Below, one piece after another: positions 23,018 through 31,796 of a stretch of 64,000 nucleotides of DNA. The notes beneath the pieces are model-generated. The model made no database searches and was not told where the DNA came from. It saw only the letters and a program-made list of their open reading frames with translations. Position 1 is the first letter of the stretch. The number at the start of each line of letters is the position of its first letter. Location: positions 1 through 64,000 of the forward strand of contig NZ_CBCSIQ010000019.1 of assembly GCF_965139615.1 (NCBI RefSeq), read 5' to 3'. The translations under genes and the position numbers were made by a program. This DNA comes from Kerstersia similis. GTDB lineage: Bacteria; Pseudomonadota; Gammaproteobacteria; Burkholderiales; Burkholderiaceae_B.

Positions 23018-24205
23018 TTACATTTTGCACTCGCCGGTCGGTGCCGGCACGATGCCGGGGCCGAAGGCCTGTTTGACGACGGGTCGCAGCTTGCCGTCCA
23101 CGACCTCCACCTGGCCGATGTAGGTCGGCAGTATCAGCTGGTTATCGTCGGCACGCATGGTGGCCGGGCCATAGATGGTCTCGTAGGTGGCACCGCGCAG
23201 GGCCTGGGAAACATCGCCGGGTTTGGTGCTGCCCGCCAGCTTCACACCCTCGAAAATGGTCTGCACGGCGTTGTAGGCCTGGCCTTCGTTGTCAGTGGGG
23301 GTGCGGCCGTACTTTTCCTGGAATTCTTTGACGAATTCGTGGTTTTTGGCCGTGTCGATGTCAGGGCTGTAGCCGATGTTGCCCCAGACGCCCTGGGTGG
23401 CATCCCCCGTGGCGTTGACGACGAAGTTCATGATGTAGGCATGGCCGATGATGCGTTTGTCGGTAAGGCCGAATTCGTGTGCCTGCTTGGCGAAGGCGAT
23501 CAGGTCGCGCCCGACCAGCGCCACCCAGATGCCGTCGATATCCGGTTGCGCCTTGATTTGCGCGATATAGGGGGCGAAGTCTTTGGTGCCTACCGGCGGA
23601 AAGACGCTGAGCGCGACTTCCTTGCCCAGCTTGGCGGCGGATTGTTCAAAGTGTTCGGCGGAGTCCCGGCCCCATACATAGTCGGCACCGACAACGGCGA
23701 ATTTCTTTTCCGGCACTTCCTTCAGCCATTCATCGAACATCGCCAGGTCCATGCTGTCGGAGTGGCTGCTGCGGAACATGCGCGGTTTGCATGAGTCGCC
23801 GGTGATGCGGTCGGCCTTGGACAGATGCACGACCTGCATGGCATCCCAGCGTTCCAGCCCCTGGCCGACGGCCAGGGTGATGGAGGACGCAATGGGGGCC
23901 ACGAGCAGGTTGTGGCCGTCGCGTGCCAGTTTCTCTGCGGCCCGCCGGCCTGCGTCCGGCGTGCTTTCGTCATCCGCGATTTTCAGTTCCACGGTGCGTC
24001 CGTCGATGCCGCCTTTGCGGTTGGCCTGTTCCACGGCGAATTGCACGGCGCGCTGGACTTCTTCGCCTTGCTGCGAGAATACGCCGGACACGGAGGTGAC
24101 GGTGCCGATGCGCACGGGGTCTTTGTCGGCGGCGCCAGCCAGGGGCAGGATGGCGGCCAGGGCCAGGCCGAGCAGGCTGCGCGGCAGGAATCGTTGAGGG
24201 TTCAT
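23018..24205 (-). CDS. LivK-type periplasmic substrate-binding protein (transporter 1)
   Basis: The 395-aa protein has a signal peptide (about 1-25, cleaved near AGAADKDPVRIG). A type-I periplasmic binding fold of the branched-chain amino acid class follows (GTVTSVSGVFSQQGEEVQRAVQFAVEQAN, VELKIADDESTPDAGRRAAEKL). It delivers its ligand to the permease encoded by the genes just upstream. In this operon the binding protein comes last, after livF. The ligand is not fixed by sequence; the family also takes up aromatic and alicyclic acids, which fits the neighbouring dehydrogenases. Confidence 0.88.
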   Translation of the reverse strand: MNPQRFLPRSLLGLALAAILPLAGAADKDPVRIGTVTSVSGVFSQQGEEVQRAVQFAVEQANRKGGIDGRTVELKIADDESTPDAGRRAAEKLARDGHNLLVAPIASSITLAVGQGLERWDAMQVVHLSKADRITGDSCKPRMFRSSHSDSMDLAMFDEWLKEVPEKKFAVVGADYVWGRDSAEHFEQSAAKLGKEVALSVFPPVGTKDFAPYIAQIKAQPDIDGIWVALVGRDLIAFAKQAHEFGLTDKRIIGHAYIMNFVVNATGDATQGVWGNIGYSPDIDTAKNHEFVKEFQEKYGRTPTDNEGQAYNAVQTIFEGVKLAGSTKPGDVSQALRGATYETIYGPATMRADDNQLILPTYIGQVEVVDGKLRPVVKQAFGPGIVPAPTGECKM

Positions 24206-24236
24206 GTTTGTCTCCTGGGTTATTGTCGGCCTGGAA

Positions 24237-24935
24237 TCAGGCCACTACGTGCTCGCGCAATTCGCGCAAACTGTTGTCGTCGATCGGCCCGGTGCCGGTC
24301 ATGGCGCCTTTGGCCATGGCGTAGTAGCGGCGGGCCACGCGCGCCACCAGGCTGAGGTTCTGTTCGATGAGCAGCAAGGCAGTGCCCTGATTGGCCACCA
24401 GATTGAAAATATCTGCCAGCTGATCGACGATCACGGGTGCCAGGCCTTCGGTGGGTTCATCCAGGATCACCAGGGTCGGGTTGGCCATCAGCGCCCGGCC
24501 GATGGCCAGCATTTGCTGCTGCCCGCCGGACAGCGCAGTCCCTGGCGTATGGGCACGCTCGTGCAGAATCGGGAACAGCTCATAGATGCGCGGCACGCTC
24601 CAGTGGCCTGCACGGCCGCAGGCGGCGCCCAGCAACAGGTTTTCTTCAACGCTGAGATTGGCGACGATGCGCCGGCCTTGCGGCACGACGGCCAGCCCTT
24701 GCCGGGTTGCCATGTAGGGGCGTGGCCTGGTGATGGTTTTGCCACCGATGCGCATGCTGCCGCCGCGTACGCTGGCCAGCCCCAGCAGGGCATTGACCAG
24801 TGTGGTTTTACCCACGCCGTTGCGGCCAATCAGCGCGACGCGTTCGCCTGCCTGGATGTCCAGGGACAGGCCGTGCAGGATATGGGCTGCACCGTAGTAG
24901 GCCTGCAGATCCCTGACTTGCAAAACGGTACTCAT
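24237..24935 (-). CDS. LivF-type ABC transporter ATPase (transporter 1)
   Basis: This 232-aa ATPase carries the Walker A loop GRNGVGKTT, the signature ALSGGQQQMLAIGRAL, Walker B LVILDEPTEGLAP and a switch segment LLIEQN. It forms a heterodimer with the LivG-type subunit to energise LivHM. The start at 24935 overlaps the LivG stop by 4 bases (ATGA); a much longer in-frame extension upstream would lie inside livG. Confidence 0.92.
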   Translation of the reverse strand: MSTVLQVRDLQAYYGAAHILHGLSLDIQAGERVALIGRNGVGKTTLVNALLGLASVRGGSMRIGGKTITRPRPYMATRQGLAVVPQGRRIVANLSVEENLLLGAACGRAGHWSVPRIYELFPILHERAHTPGTALSGGQQQMLAIGRALMANPTLVILDEPTEGLAPVIVDQLADIFNLVANQGTALLLIEQNLSLVARVARRYYAMAKGAMTGTGPIDDNSLRELREHVVA

Positions 24936-25651
24936 GCTGCGCTCCCGAGATAGGCTTCGCGCACGCGGGGGTGCGCGCGGACGGCTGCGGGTTCGCCGCT
25001 GGCGATGACCCGGCCAAGTTCGAACACGGTGACGGTATGGCTGATGCCGAACACGATGTCCATATCGTGTTCGACCAGCAGCACGGAGACCGACCATTGC
25101 TGCGCGAGTGTTTGCAGGTGGCGCGCCAGGTCTTCGGATTCCTGGGCCGAGAGGCCCGCCATGGGTTCGTCCAGCAGCAGCAAGGAAGGCTGGCCGACGA
25201 GCGCGAGCGCCAGGTCCAGCCTGCGCTGTTCGCCATAGCCCAGCTCTGCGGCAGTGAGATGCGCCATGCGGCTCAGTTCCAGCTGGTGCAGCACTTCTGC
25301 GGTGTTGGCTTCGGGATGCCTGGCACCGACCTTATAGGCAGCCAGTTCGATCTGGTCATAAACGCGCATCTCGGGAAAGATGCTGGTGCGCTGGAACGAG
25401 CGTGCCAGGCCGAGCTGGCGGCGTTCGATGACGCCCAGCGCAGTGACGTCCTGGCCATTGAGCAGGACTTGTCCGCGCGTGGGCCGGCGCCTGCCGGTCA
25501 TGGCGTCGATGACCGTGGATTTGCCGGCGCCGTTCGGGCCGATCAGGCCGTGTATTTCGCCGCGCGTGACAGCGAAGTTCACGCCGTCCACCGCCTTGAC
25601 GCCGCCGTAGTGCACGGCGATGTCGCGGACTTCAAGAATGTTCTGTTGCAT
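24932..25651 (-). CDS. LivG-type ABC transporter ATPase (transporter 1)
   Basis: The 239-aa ATPase has Walker A GPNGAGKST, the LivG-style degenerate signature LGYGEQRRLDLALAL, Walker B LLLLDEPMAGLSAQES and LLVEHDMDIVFGI. A C-terminal tail (RAHPRVREAYLG) is typical of LivG subunits. It is coupled to livF by overlap and lies 9 bases after livM. Confidence 0.92.
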   Translation of the reverse strand: MQQNILEVRDIAVHYGGVKAVDGVNFAVTRGEIHGLIGPNGAGKSTVIDAMTGRRRPTRGQVLLNGQDVTALGVIERRQLGLARSFQRTSIFPEMRVYDQIELAAYKVGARHPEANTAEVLHQLELSRMAHLTAAELGYGEQRRLDLALALVGQPSLLLLDEPMAGLSAQESEDLARHLQTLAQQWSVSVLLVEHDMDIVFGISHTVTVFELGRVIASGEPAAVRAHPRVREAYLGSAA

Positions 25652-25660
25652 GGCGGGACC

Positions 25661-26662
25661 TCAGGTACGTTGCGGGCGGCGGCGTTGGAACAGGCGTTGC
25701 AGCGCACCGCCTATGCCCTCCGGCGAAAACACAATGATGAGGATGAGCGCGGTGCCGAAAATGGCGAGCCAGTGCTGGGCGTAATCGCCGATCAGGTCGC
25801 GCGCCAGGAAGAACACGACGGCGCCCAGCGCCGGCCCCCAAAGCGTGCGGAAACCGCCGATGATGACCATCATCAGCGCGGCGCCAGAGACGCTCCAGTG
25901 CAGGCTTTCCGGTGAAATGAAGCCGGTGTTCAGCACGGACAGCAAGCCCGCCAGGCTGGTGACCAGCGCCGATAGCGCGAAGATGGCGACACGCGGCATC
26001 AGGGTGCGTATGCCGATGAAACGCGCCCGTTCTTCGTTGTCGCGTATGGCTTCGGTCACGCGTCCAAAGCGGGTGGAAAGCAGCGCGGCCAGCCCGGCGA
26101 TGCACAGCACCAGCAGGGTCCAGCTGATGCCGAACAGCACATCCTGGCGCTGGATGAGGCCGATGGGAACCCCGAACAGGCGGGCGGGCCAGTCCAGGTA
26201 CATGCCGTCCGCGCCGCCGGTCAGCGACCGCGAGGTGGATGCCAGCTGGAAGAACATCTGTCCCACGGCCAGTGTCAGCATGCCGAAGGCGATGCCGGGC
26301 ACGCGCACGATGACCAGCCCGATCAGGCAGGAGAACAGCGCCATGATGAGCAGGGTCAGAAAGAGGACGGCCTCGGCCGACAGGCCGTGCTGTTGCATCA
26401 GGATGGCGGCGACGTAACCTGCCAGTCCGTAGAAGGCGGCATGGCCGAAGCTGACCATGCCGTTCTGGCGCAGCAGCAGGCCGACGCCGAGCGCGAAGAT
26501 GGCAAAGATGGTGGCCTGCGTCAGCAGCGATAGCAGCATCGCGGACTGGGCCTGGGTCGCGACCAGCAGGCCGGCGGCCAGTGCGGCTGCCGTGCGCAGC
26601 AGCAGCGTGGCCGGCGTGAGCGAGCGGGGTTTGAGGGTAGGGGGGGGCGTCATGCTTGTCAT
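25661..26662 (-). CDS. LivM-type ABC transporter permease (transporter 1)
   Basis: The 333-aa permease has about nine to ten membrane spans and the LivM features FGHAAFYGLAGYVAAILM and ILVRVPGIAFGMLTLA-like transmembrane segments. A cytoplasmic loop, FGRVTEAIRDNEERARFIGI, contacts the ATPases. The start at 26662 overlaps the livH stop by 4 bases (ATGA). A GTG-free second ATG at 26653 is possible. The tail is basic (RRRPQRT). Confidence 0.9.
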   Translation of the reverse strand: MTSMTPPPTLKPRSLTPATLLLRTAAALAAGLLVATQAQSAMLLSLLTQATIFAIFALGVGLLLRQNGMVSFGHAAFYGLAGYVAAILMQQHGLSAEAVLFLTLLIMALFSCLIGLVIVRVPGIAFGMLTLAVGQMFFQLASTSRSLTGGADGMYLDWPARLFGVPIGLIQRQDVLFGISWTLLVLCIAGLAALLSTRFGRVTEAIRDNEERARFIGIRTLMPRVAIFALSALVTSLAGLLSVLNTGFISPESLHWSVSGAALMMVIIGGFRTLWGPALGAVVFFLARDLIGDYAQHWLAIFGTALILIIVFSPEGIGGALQRLFQRRRPQRT

Positions 26663-27510
26663 GTGCGGTTCCCGGCCAAACCGGCGGGCCTCCAGAGCAG
26701 TACGGCAATCATCAGGATGAAGGGCAGCACGGCGGCCAGCCCGGGCAGGTAGATGGCGCCCAGCGCCTGGATCTGCCCCAGCGCCAGGGCGGCAATGAAG
26801 GCGCCCGACAGGCTGCCCAGCCCGCCGACCACCACGACCACGAAGGAGTCGATCAGGACATCGCTGTTCATCGTTGGCGAGAGCGACAGGAAGGGCGCGG
26901 CCACGACGCCTGCCAGCCCGGCCAGCGCCGTGCCCAGGCCGACGACCAGCGCGCTGAGGCGGTCGGTGTTGACGCCCTGCATGGCGGTGGTGGTCGGGTC
27001 GGTGCTGGCGGCGCGCACATAAAGGCCGATGCGTGAGAAGCGTAGCCAGGCTGCCAGTCCCAGCGCCACGGCCAGGCCGACGGCCAGCACGGCGATGCGG
27101 TAGGCCGGTACGGGCGTGCCGAACAGATTGACCGAGGTATTCAGCAGTGCAGGGGCAGCCAGCGAGAGATTGCTGCGGCCCCAAATGGTCTGCACCAGGT
27201 CTTCCAGAATCAGCAGCAGGCCGAAAGTCACCAGGACGACGGTGAGCGGGTTGCGGTCTTGCAGCAGGCGGAAGCAATAGCGGTCGAGCAGTGCGCCCAG
27301 GCCCAGCATGATGAGCGGAACGGCGACCAGCGCAACCCAGAAACCGCCCTGATTGGCGATGCTGTAGCCAAGATAGGCGCCCAGCATGTAGAGCGAGCCA
27401 TGGGCGAAGTTCACGACCCGTCTCAGCCCGTAGATCAGGGCCAGGCCGGAGGACATGACGATCAGCAGAGCGCCATAGACCAGTCCGTTGAAAATATTGA
27501 TGCTTGTCAT
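26659..27510 (-). CDS. LivH-type ABC transporter permease (transporter 1)
   Basis: The 283-aa permease has about eight spans. Family segments include NGLVYGALLIVMSSGLALIYGLRRVVNFAHGSLYMLGAYLG, the EAA-like loop RFSRIGLYVRAASTDPTTTAMQGVN and VVVVGGLGSLSGAFIAA. The start at 27510 has GGAG about 9 bases upstream. It follows the NIPSNAP gene by 55 bases, so the transporter is probably cotranscribed with the upstream oxidation enzymes. Confidence 0.9.
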   Translation of the reverse strand: MTSINIFNGLVYGALLIVMSSGLALIYGLRRVVNFAHGSLYMLGAYLGYSIANQGGFWVALVAVPLIMLGLGALLDRYCFRLLQDRNPLTVVLVTFGLLLILEDLVQTIWGRSNLSLAAPALLNTSVNLFGTPVPAYRIAVLAVGLAVALGLAAWLRFSRIGLYVRAASTDPTTTAMQGVNTDRLSALVVGLGTALAGLAGVVAAPFLSLSPTMNSDVLIDSFVVVVVGGLGSLSGAFIAALALGQIQALGAIYLPGLAAVLPFILMIAVLLWRPAGLAGNRT

Positions 27511-27565
27511 CCGCAAAGTCTCCTTTTGGTTTGTATTGGTTGCGGAAGGGGGAGGGGCGACAGAC

Positions 27566-27910
27566 TCAGCCGGCGCCGTGCGCCGTCCGGCAGGACGGCA
27601 GTTCGGCGCGGCGCAGCAGCCGGTTTTCCTGGGCCACGATGAGATGGCCGGACGCCTGCAGGTAGGCCGGGAATTCGGGGTCGCTGTCGCGCGCCAGACT
27701 GCGGCGTTCATAGTCGGTCAGGTCGTCATACGCCCAGAGGTGCACGAGCTGGTTCAGTGGGCCGACATGGCTGGTGTAAAAACCGATGGGCTCGCCCAGC
27801 GTGCGTTTGAGCACAGGCATGGCAAGGCGGTCGAAGACGTCCAGGAATTCCGCCATCTTGCGCGGCGCAATGGTGTAGATGCGATGGTCGATCAGGGGTT
27901 TGCGGTGCAT
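27566..27910 (-). CDS. NIPSNAP-family protein, single domain
   Basis: This 114-aa protein is a dimeric alpha/beta-barrel-like NIPSNAP domain (DHRIYTIAPRKMAEFLDVFDRL, IGFYTSHVGPLNQLVHLWAYDDLTDYERRSLARDSDPEF). Bacterial members are small and uncharacterised but are often encoded beside catabolic oxidoreductases. Its start overlaps the end of the flavin dehydrogenase gene by 19 bases, so the two are translationally coupled. A two-domain relative is encoded at 36914 beside the second flavoenzyme. Confidence 0.85.
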   Translation of the reverse strand: MHRKPLIDHRIYTIAPRKMAEFLDVFDRLAMPVLKRTLGEPIGFYTSHVGPLNQLVHLWAYDDLTDYERRSLARDSDPEFPAYLQASGHLIVAQENRLLRRAELPSCRTAHGAG

Positions 27911-29640
27911 GGCTGGCTCCGTGTGGGGGTTTGGGCCTGTTGGGCGATATGGCGGCCCGTGATGTAGCCGAAGGTCAGGATGGGGCCCAGCGTGATGCCT
28001 GCGCCGGGATAGGTGCCGCCCATGATGCTGGCGCGGTCGTTGCCGACGGCATACAGGCCGGGGATGAGGCTGTTGTCCGGCCGGAGCACTTCGCCGGTGA
28101 CGGTGGTGCGGATGCCATCAAAGGTGCCGAGATCCCCCATGAGAATGCGCAGGGCATAGAAGGGGCCGTCCTGGATGGGGGCGACGCAAGGGTTGGGGTG
28201 GTGGTCGGGATCGGCCAGATAGCGGTTGAAGCTGGTGCTGCCGCGGCCAAATTGCCGGTCTTCGCCGTGGATGGCGCCCTGGTTGTATTCCCGTACCGTG
28301 GCTTCCAGGCCGGCGGCGTCAATGCCGGCATTGCGCGCCAGCTCCGCCAGGGTTTTGCCGCTCGCCAGGTAGCCGTTGCGCAGATGCGGCCCCAGCGGCA
28401 AGGGGGCCGGTTTGGCATAGCCCAGGCCGTACTTGGCGATGGCGTTTTTATCGCAGACCAGCCACATCTCGGTTTCGCTGTTTTCCCGGCACGCTTCCAG
28501 CATGGCAGCGCCAACATCGTGATAGGACTCGGATTCATTGGTGAAGCGTTGGCCTGCGCGTGTCACGCCGATGATGCCGGGTTTGTAGCGATCCAGCAGG
28601 TGCGGGAACACGCCGTAGCGCCCCTTGCCCAGGGGCACCCGCGATACCGGCATCCAGGCCGCCGGGGCCGGGAAACGGATGTCCATGGCGCCGCCCGCCT
28701 GTTCCGCCAGGCGGCCGCCGTCGCCGGTATTGTCTTGCGGTCCGGGCGAAAGATGCGTGCCGCCGCGCCGAACGTGCGGAAAGGCTTGCCGGAGCCGTTC
28801 CTGATCATGCGGAAAACCGCCGCAGGCGAGTACCACGCCCAGGCTGGCCTCGATGCGCAAGGGGCCGCCAGGCCCGTCGGCGAGCGCGCCGGTGATGCGT
28901 TCGCCATCGCGCAGCAGTTCACGCACGGGGGTGGAGGTATGAATCGGAATGCCTTGATCCAGCGCGCTTTTGGCCAGCCGCGCCGCCAGCGCGTTGCCGC
29001 TGGTGACCTGGATGCCGCGCCGGTAACGCAACAGTTCGGCCATGTGGCGGGCCAGCCGGCGCGCGACATAGCTGAAGGAGCTCAGGGATTTGGTGGCACG
29101 GAAGAAATGCTTCAGGTCGGCATTCGATGAGTTGAACATCATCCCCATGAAAGTGATGGTTTCCAGCGGCGGACGCAGGCGTGCCATGTCCTGACCCAGT
29201 TCACGGATATCGAAGGGCGCGGCAAGAATGGAGCGGCCCACATCCACCCCGCCGGGGGCGGTGGGGTGGTAATCGGGATATAGCGTCGGGATAAAACGCA
29301 CCGACGTTTCCCTGCTGAAGAAATCCACCATGTCCGGGCCGTTGTCGAGAAAGGCCTTCACGGCGGCCGCATCGAAATGCGGGCCGATTTCGTGGCGCAT
29401 ATAGGTTTCTGCCGCGGCGCGGCTATCCTGGACGCCGGCATCGCGCGAAATGCGGTTGCCGGGAATCCAGAGCACGCCGCCGGAGAAAGCCGTGGTACCG
29501 CCAAAAACGGGTGCTTTTTCCACGATGACGACATTCAGGCCATGCTTGCTGGCAACGATGGCCGTGGACATGCCGCCCGCGCCTGCGCCTATCACCAGCA
29601 GGTCGCAGTGGATGCGGGATGCCTGTTGGGCTGGATTCAT
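27892..29640 (-). CDS. KstD-like FAD dehydrogenase (fumarate reductase/3-ketosteroid dehydrogenase superfamily), copy 1
   Basis: The 582-aa flavoprotein has the N-terminal FAD loop VIGAGAGGMSTAIVASKHGLNVVIVEK, GGTTAFSGGVLWIPGN and ACGGFPHDQE. The C-terminal active-site segment GGTYPGAGITLGPILTFGY contains the Tyr and Gly that act on the substrate in 3-ketosteroid dehydrogenases. It probably introduces a carbon-carbon double bond next to a ring ketone. A steroid substrate is not implied. The start at 29640 has GGAG upstream. It sits between an SDR and a NIPSNAP gene in one operon; a paralogue lies at 35094. Confidence 0.85.
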   Translation of the reverse strand: MNPAQQASRIHCDLLVIGAGAGGMSTAIVASKHGLNVVIVEKAPVFGGTTAFSGGVLWIPGNRISRDAGVQDSRAAAETYMRHEIGPHFDAAAVKAFLDNGPDMVDFFSRETSVRFIPTLYPDYHPTAPGGVDVGRSILAAPFDIRELGQDMARLRPPLETITFMGMMFNSSNADLKHFFRATKSLSSFSYVARRLARHMAELLRYRRGIQVTSGNALAARLAKSALDQGIPIHTSTPVRELLRDGERITGALADGPGGPLRIEASLGVVLACGGFPHDQERLRQAFPHVRRGGTHLSPGPQDNTGDGGRLAEQAGGAMDIRFPAPAAWMPVSRVPLGKGRYGVFPHLLDRYKPGIIGVTRAGQRFTNESESYHDVGAAMLEACRENSETEMWLVCDKNAIAKYGLGYAKPAPLPLGPHLRNGYLASGKTLAELARNAGIDAAGLEATVREYNQGAIHGEDRQFGRGSTSFNRYLADPDHHPNPCVAPIQDGPFYALRILMGDLGTFDGIRTTVTGEVLRPDNSLIPGLYAVGNDRASIMGGTYPGAGITLGPILTFGYITGRHIAQQAQTPTRSQPCTANP

Positions 29641-29706
29641 GAAAATTCTCCTGGCGTGACGGCTGCCTTGAGGGGCCACGCATTCGTGATTGGGGGGCAG
29701 TGGCGC

Positions 29707-30552
29707 TCAGGCGGCCTGTGTGGCGGCGTCGCGGTTGAAGCCGGGGCGTGGCACCATGTCCATCAGCATCGAGGACATTCCGCCATCGACCATCAGTTCC
29801 GCGCCGTTGACATAAGCGGACCGGGGGCTGGCAAGAAACAGCACCGCATTGGCGATATCCTCGGGTTCGCCCACGCGGCGGCTGGCGGTCATGGCGGCGC
29901 GAGCGGCTTCCACACCCGGCTGGGCATAGAAGGCGGCGGACAATGGCGTGCGGATCATGCCGGGGCAAATGGCATTGCTGCGGATGCCGGATTGGCCCCA
30001 CTCCGCCGCCAGTTGGCGCGACAGCAGCAGAATGCCGGCCTTGCTGGCGCTATAGGCGCCGCTGCGGGTTTGGGGGAAACGCGCCGCAATCGAGGCGATG
30101 TTGACGATGCTGCCTTCGTTGCGGCTGCGCAGCTGGGGCGCGAAGGCGCGTGCGCAAAGCAGGTAGCCGGTGAGGTTGACGGCGAGGGTATGGTTCCAGG
30201 CATCCAGGCTGACCTCATCCAGCGCGGCCGAGTGCAACAGGCCGGCGTTGTTCACCAGGATGTCGGCGGCGCCGAGGTTGGCCTGAACATGCTGCGCCGC
30301 ATCACGGGTGGCGGTTTCGCTGGCGGTATCGCAGGCCACCGCCATGGCATGCGCGCCATGCAGGCTCAGGCTGTCGGCCAGGCGCTGGGCGGCCGGGGCG
30401 TCGCGGTCCAGCAGCGCAACGCGGGCGCCGGCCTGGGCCAGGCTGGCGGCAATGGCGGCGCCGATGCCGCTGGCTGCGCCGGTGACGACGGCCACGCGGT
30501 CTTGCAGCAACAGCCAGTGTTCTTCGGCGTGAGGGAAATGGGGGGAAACCAT
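29707..30552 (-). CDS. Short-chain dehydrogenase/reductase (SDR)
   Basis: This 281-aa classical SDR has the NAD(P) loop VTGAASGIGAAIA, NNAG, the active-site Ser region NIASIAARF, the YSASK catalytic motif and the PGMIRTPL segment. It should oxidise a secondary alcohol or reduce a ketone. The ATG at 30552 follows AGGAG by 5 bases; a GTG two codons upstream is less likely. It is first in the minus-strand operon that continues into the flavin dehydrogenase (66 bases), NIPSNAP and transporter genes. Confidence 0.88.
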   Translation of the reverse strand: MVSPHFPHAEEHWLLLQDRVAVVTGAASGIGAAIAASLAQAGARVALLDRDAPAAQRLADSLSLHGAHAMAVACDTASETATRDAAQHVQANLGAADILVNNAGLLHSAALDEVSLDAWNHTLAVNLTGYLLCARAFAPQLRSRNEGSIVNIASIAARFPQTRSGAYSASKAGILLLSRQLAAEWGQSGIRSNAICPGMIRTPLSAAFYAQPGVEAARAAMTASRRVGEPEDIANAVLFLASPRSAYVNGAELMVDGGMSSMLMDMVPRPGFNRDAATQAA

Positions 30553-30740
30553 GGGCACTCCTGGCAGGAAAAGACGGAAAAGACGTACCTACGGTGGCGC
30601 ATGCCAGAATCGGCCGGCGAGGCTGGCGCGCTTGCGGTCGCAGCACCGTGGGTAGATGAGGCGGATTGTGGTGGGAGTGGCCAGGCAGCGGGGTTGCGAT
30701 TCCTGCAAAGAACAGGACGAATCGTGCATTTGGGCAGCGT

Positions 30741-30757
30741 CTAGGGATATCACCTAG
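30741..30757. promoter_or_regulatory. Inverted repeat in the SDR/AraC divergent region
   Basis: CTAGG (30741-30745) and CCTAG (30753-30757) flank GATATCA. The element sits 53 bases before the regulator start at 30810 and about 190 bases from the SDR start. It is the clearest dyad in this intergenic stretch and a candidate operator for one of the two neighbouring regulators. Confidence 0.35.
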
Positions 30758-30809
30758 TGACGATTCCGGCGCTGAAATGGATATTTCGTGCATGTCAGGG
30801 AGTCAACCC

Positions 30810-31739
30810 ATGGGATTGCAGCGATCCATTCCGAACTACGCACTATATGGTGACCAGGCCCCCGAGGTCTGGGACACGCTCTTTGATTTTGAATGGATTC
30901 CCCAGCGATCCGGCCTGTACAACTGGGAAATTCAGCCGCATTTGCATGATGGCAGTGTGCAGATACTGCTGGTGACTAGCGGCGGCGGGGAGGTGCTGCT
31001 GGATGAAAAGCGCTGGCAGGCGCAGGCGCCGTGCCTGATTGTTGCACCCGCACGGATCGTGCATGGATTCCACTGGAAGCCGCCGGTGGACGGCGCAGTG
31101 ATTACCGCTGCGCAAGGGCCGCTGGAGTCTCTGGCGCAGATACTGATGCCGGAGCTGCGCGAGGTACTGCATACCCCGCTGGTGATGAACTTCCCGCGCG
31201 ATACGCCGCATGCGGATGCCCTGATGCCGCTGATTCTGGCGATCCAGCGCGAGTGGCGTGTGCCGGCGTTGGGCCAGCGTGCGGCCAGCCTGTCGTTATT
31301 GACGGCATTGCTGGTGCAGATCGCGCGCATCACCCAGGCGCCGGTCGCCGCGGCCGAATCGTTTTCGCCGCGCAAGGCGGCGCATCTGGAGCGTTTCCGG
31401 GCGCTGGTTGAAACCTGGTTCAAGCGCCATCGGCCATTGGCGGATTACGCCAATGAACTGGGGCTGACGGTCGGGCAACTGACGCGCATTTGCCGCGAAG
31501 CCCTGGGCATGTCCGCGCTGGCGGTGATCCAGGCGCGGCTGCTGCATGAAGCCAAGCGCAACCTGGTCTATACCATGGGCAGCGTCAAGCAGATCGCCAC
31601 CGCGCTGGGTTTTCAGGATGAGGCCTATTTCGGGCGTTTCTTCCGCAAGCATACGGGCAGCAGCCCCACGGCATTCAGAAGGCAGGCCTTGAGCCAGATG
31701 CGCGAAGCGGCGTTGCCGCCAAGCGCCGGACAGGCGTGA
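30810..31739 (+). CDS. AraC-family regulator, PobR-like
   Basis: The 309-aa regulator has an N-terminal cupin-like sensing domain (IPNYALYGDQAPEVW, NWEIQPHLHDGSVQILLVTSGGGEVLLDEKRW) and a C-terminal AraC DNA-binding pair of helix-turn-helices (LADYANELGLTVGQLTRICRE, VKQIATALGFQDEAYFGRFFRKHTGSSPTAFRRQ). The start resembles PobR-type activators of 4-hydroxybenzoate genes. The ATG at 30810 follows AGGGAG by 7 bases; ATGs upstream are possible. It diverges from the SDR-led operon and is its likely activator. Confidence 0.85.
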   Translation: MGLQRSIPNYALYGDQAPEVWDTLFDFEWIPQRSGLYNWEIQPHLHDGSVQILLVTSGGGEVLLDEKRWQAQAPCLIVAPARIVHGFHWKPPVDGAVITAAQGPLESLAQILMPELREVLHTPLVMNFPRDTPHADALMPLILAIQREWRVPALGQRAASLSLLTALLVQIARITQAPVAAAESFSPRKAAHLERFRALVETWFKRHRPLADYANELGLTVGQLTRICREALGMSALAVIQARLLHEAKRNLVYTMGSVKQIATALGFQDEAYFGRFFRKHTGSSPTAFRRQALSQMREAALPPSAGQA

Positions 31740-31796
31740 CCGATGCGTCCGGCTTGCAGGTGGCCGGACGCAGGATGTGTAAGGCGTACGCCGGGC

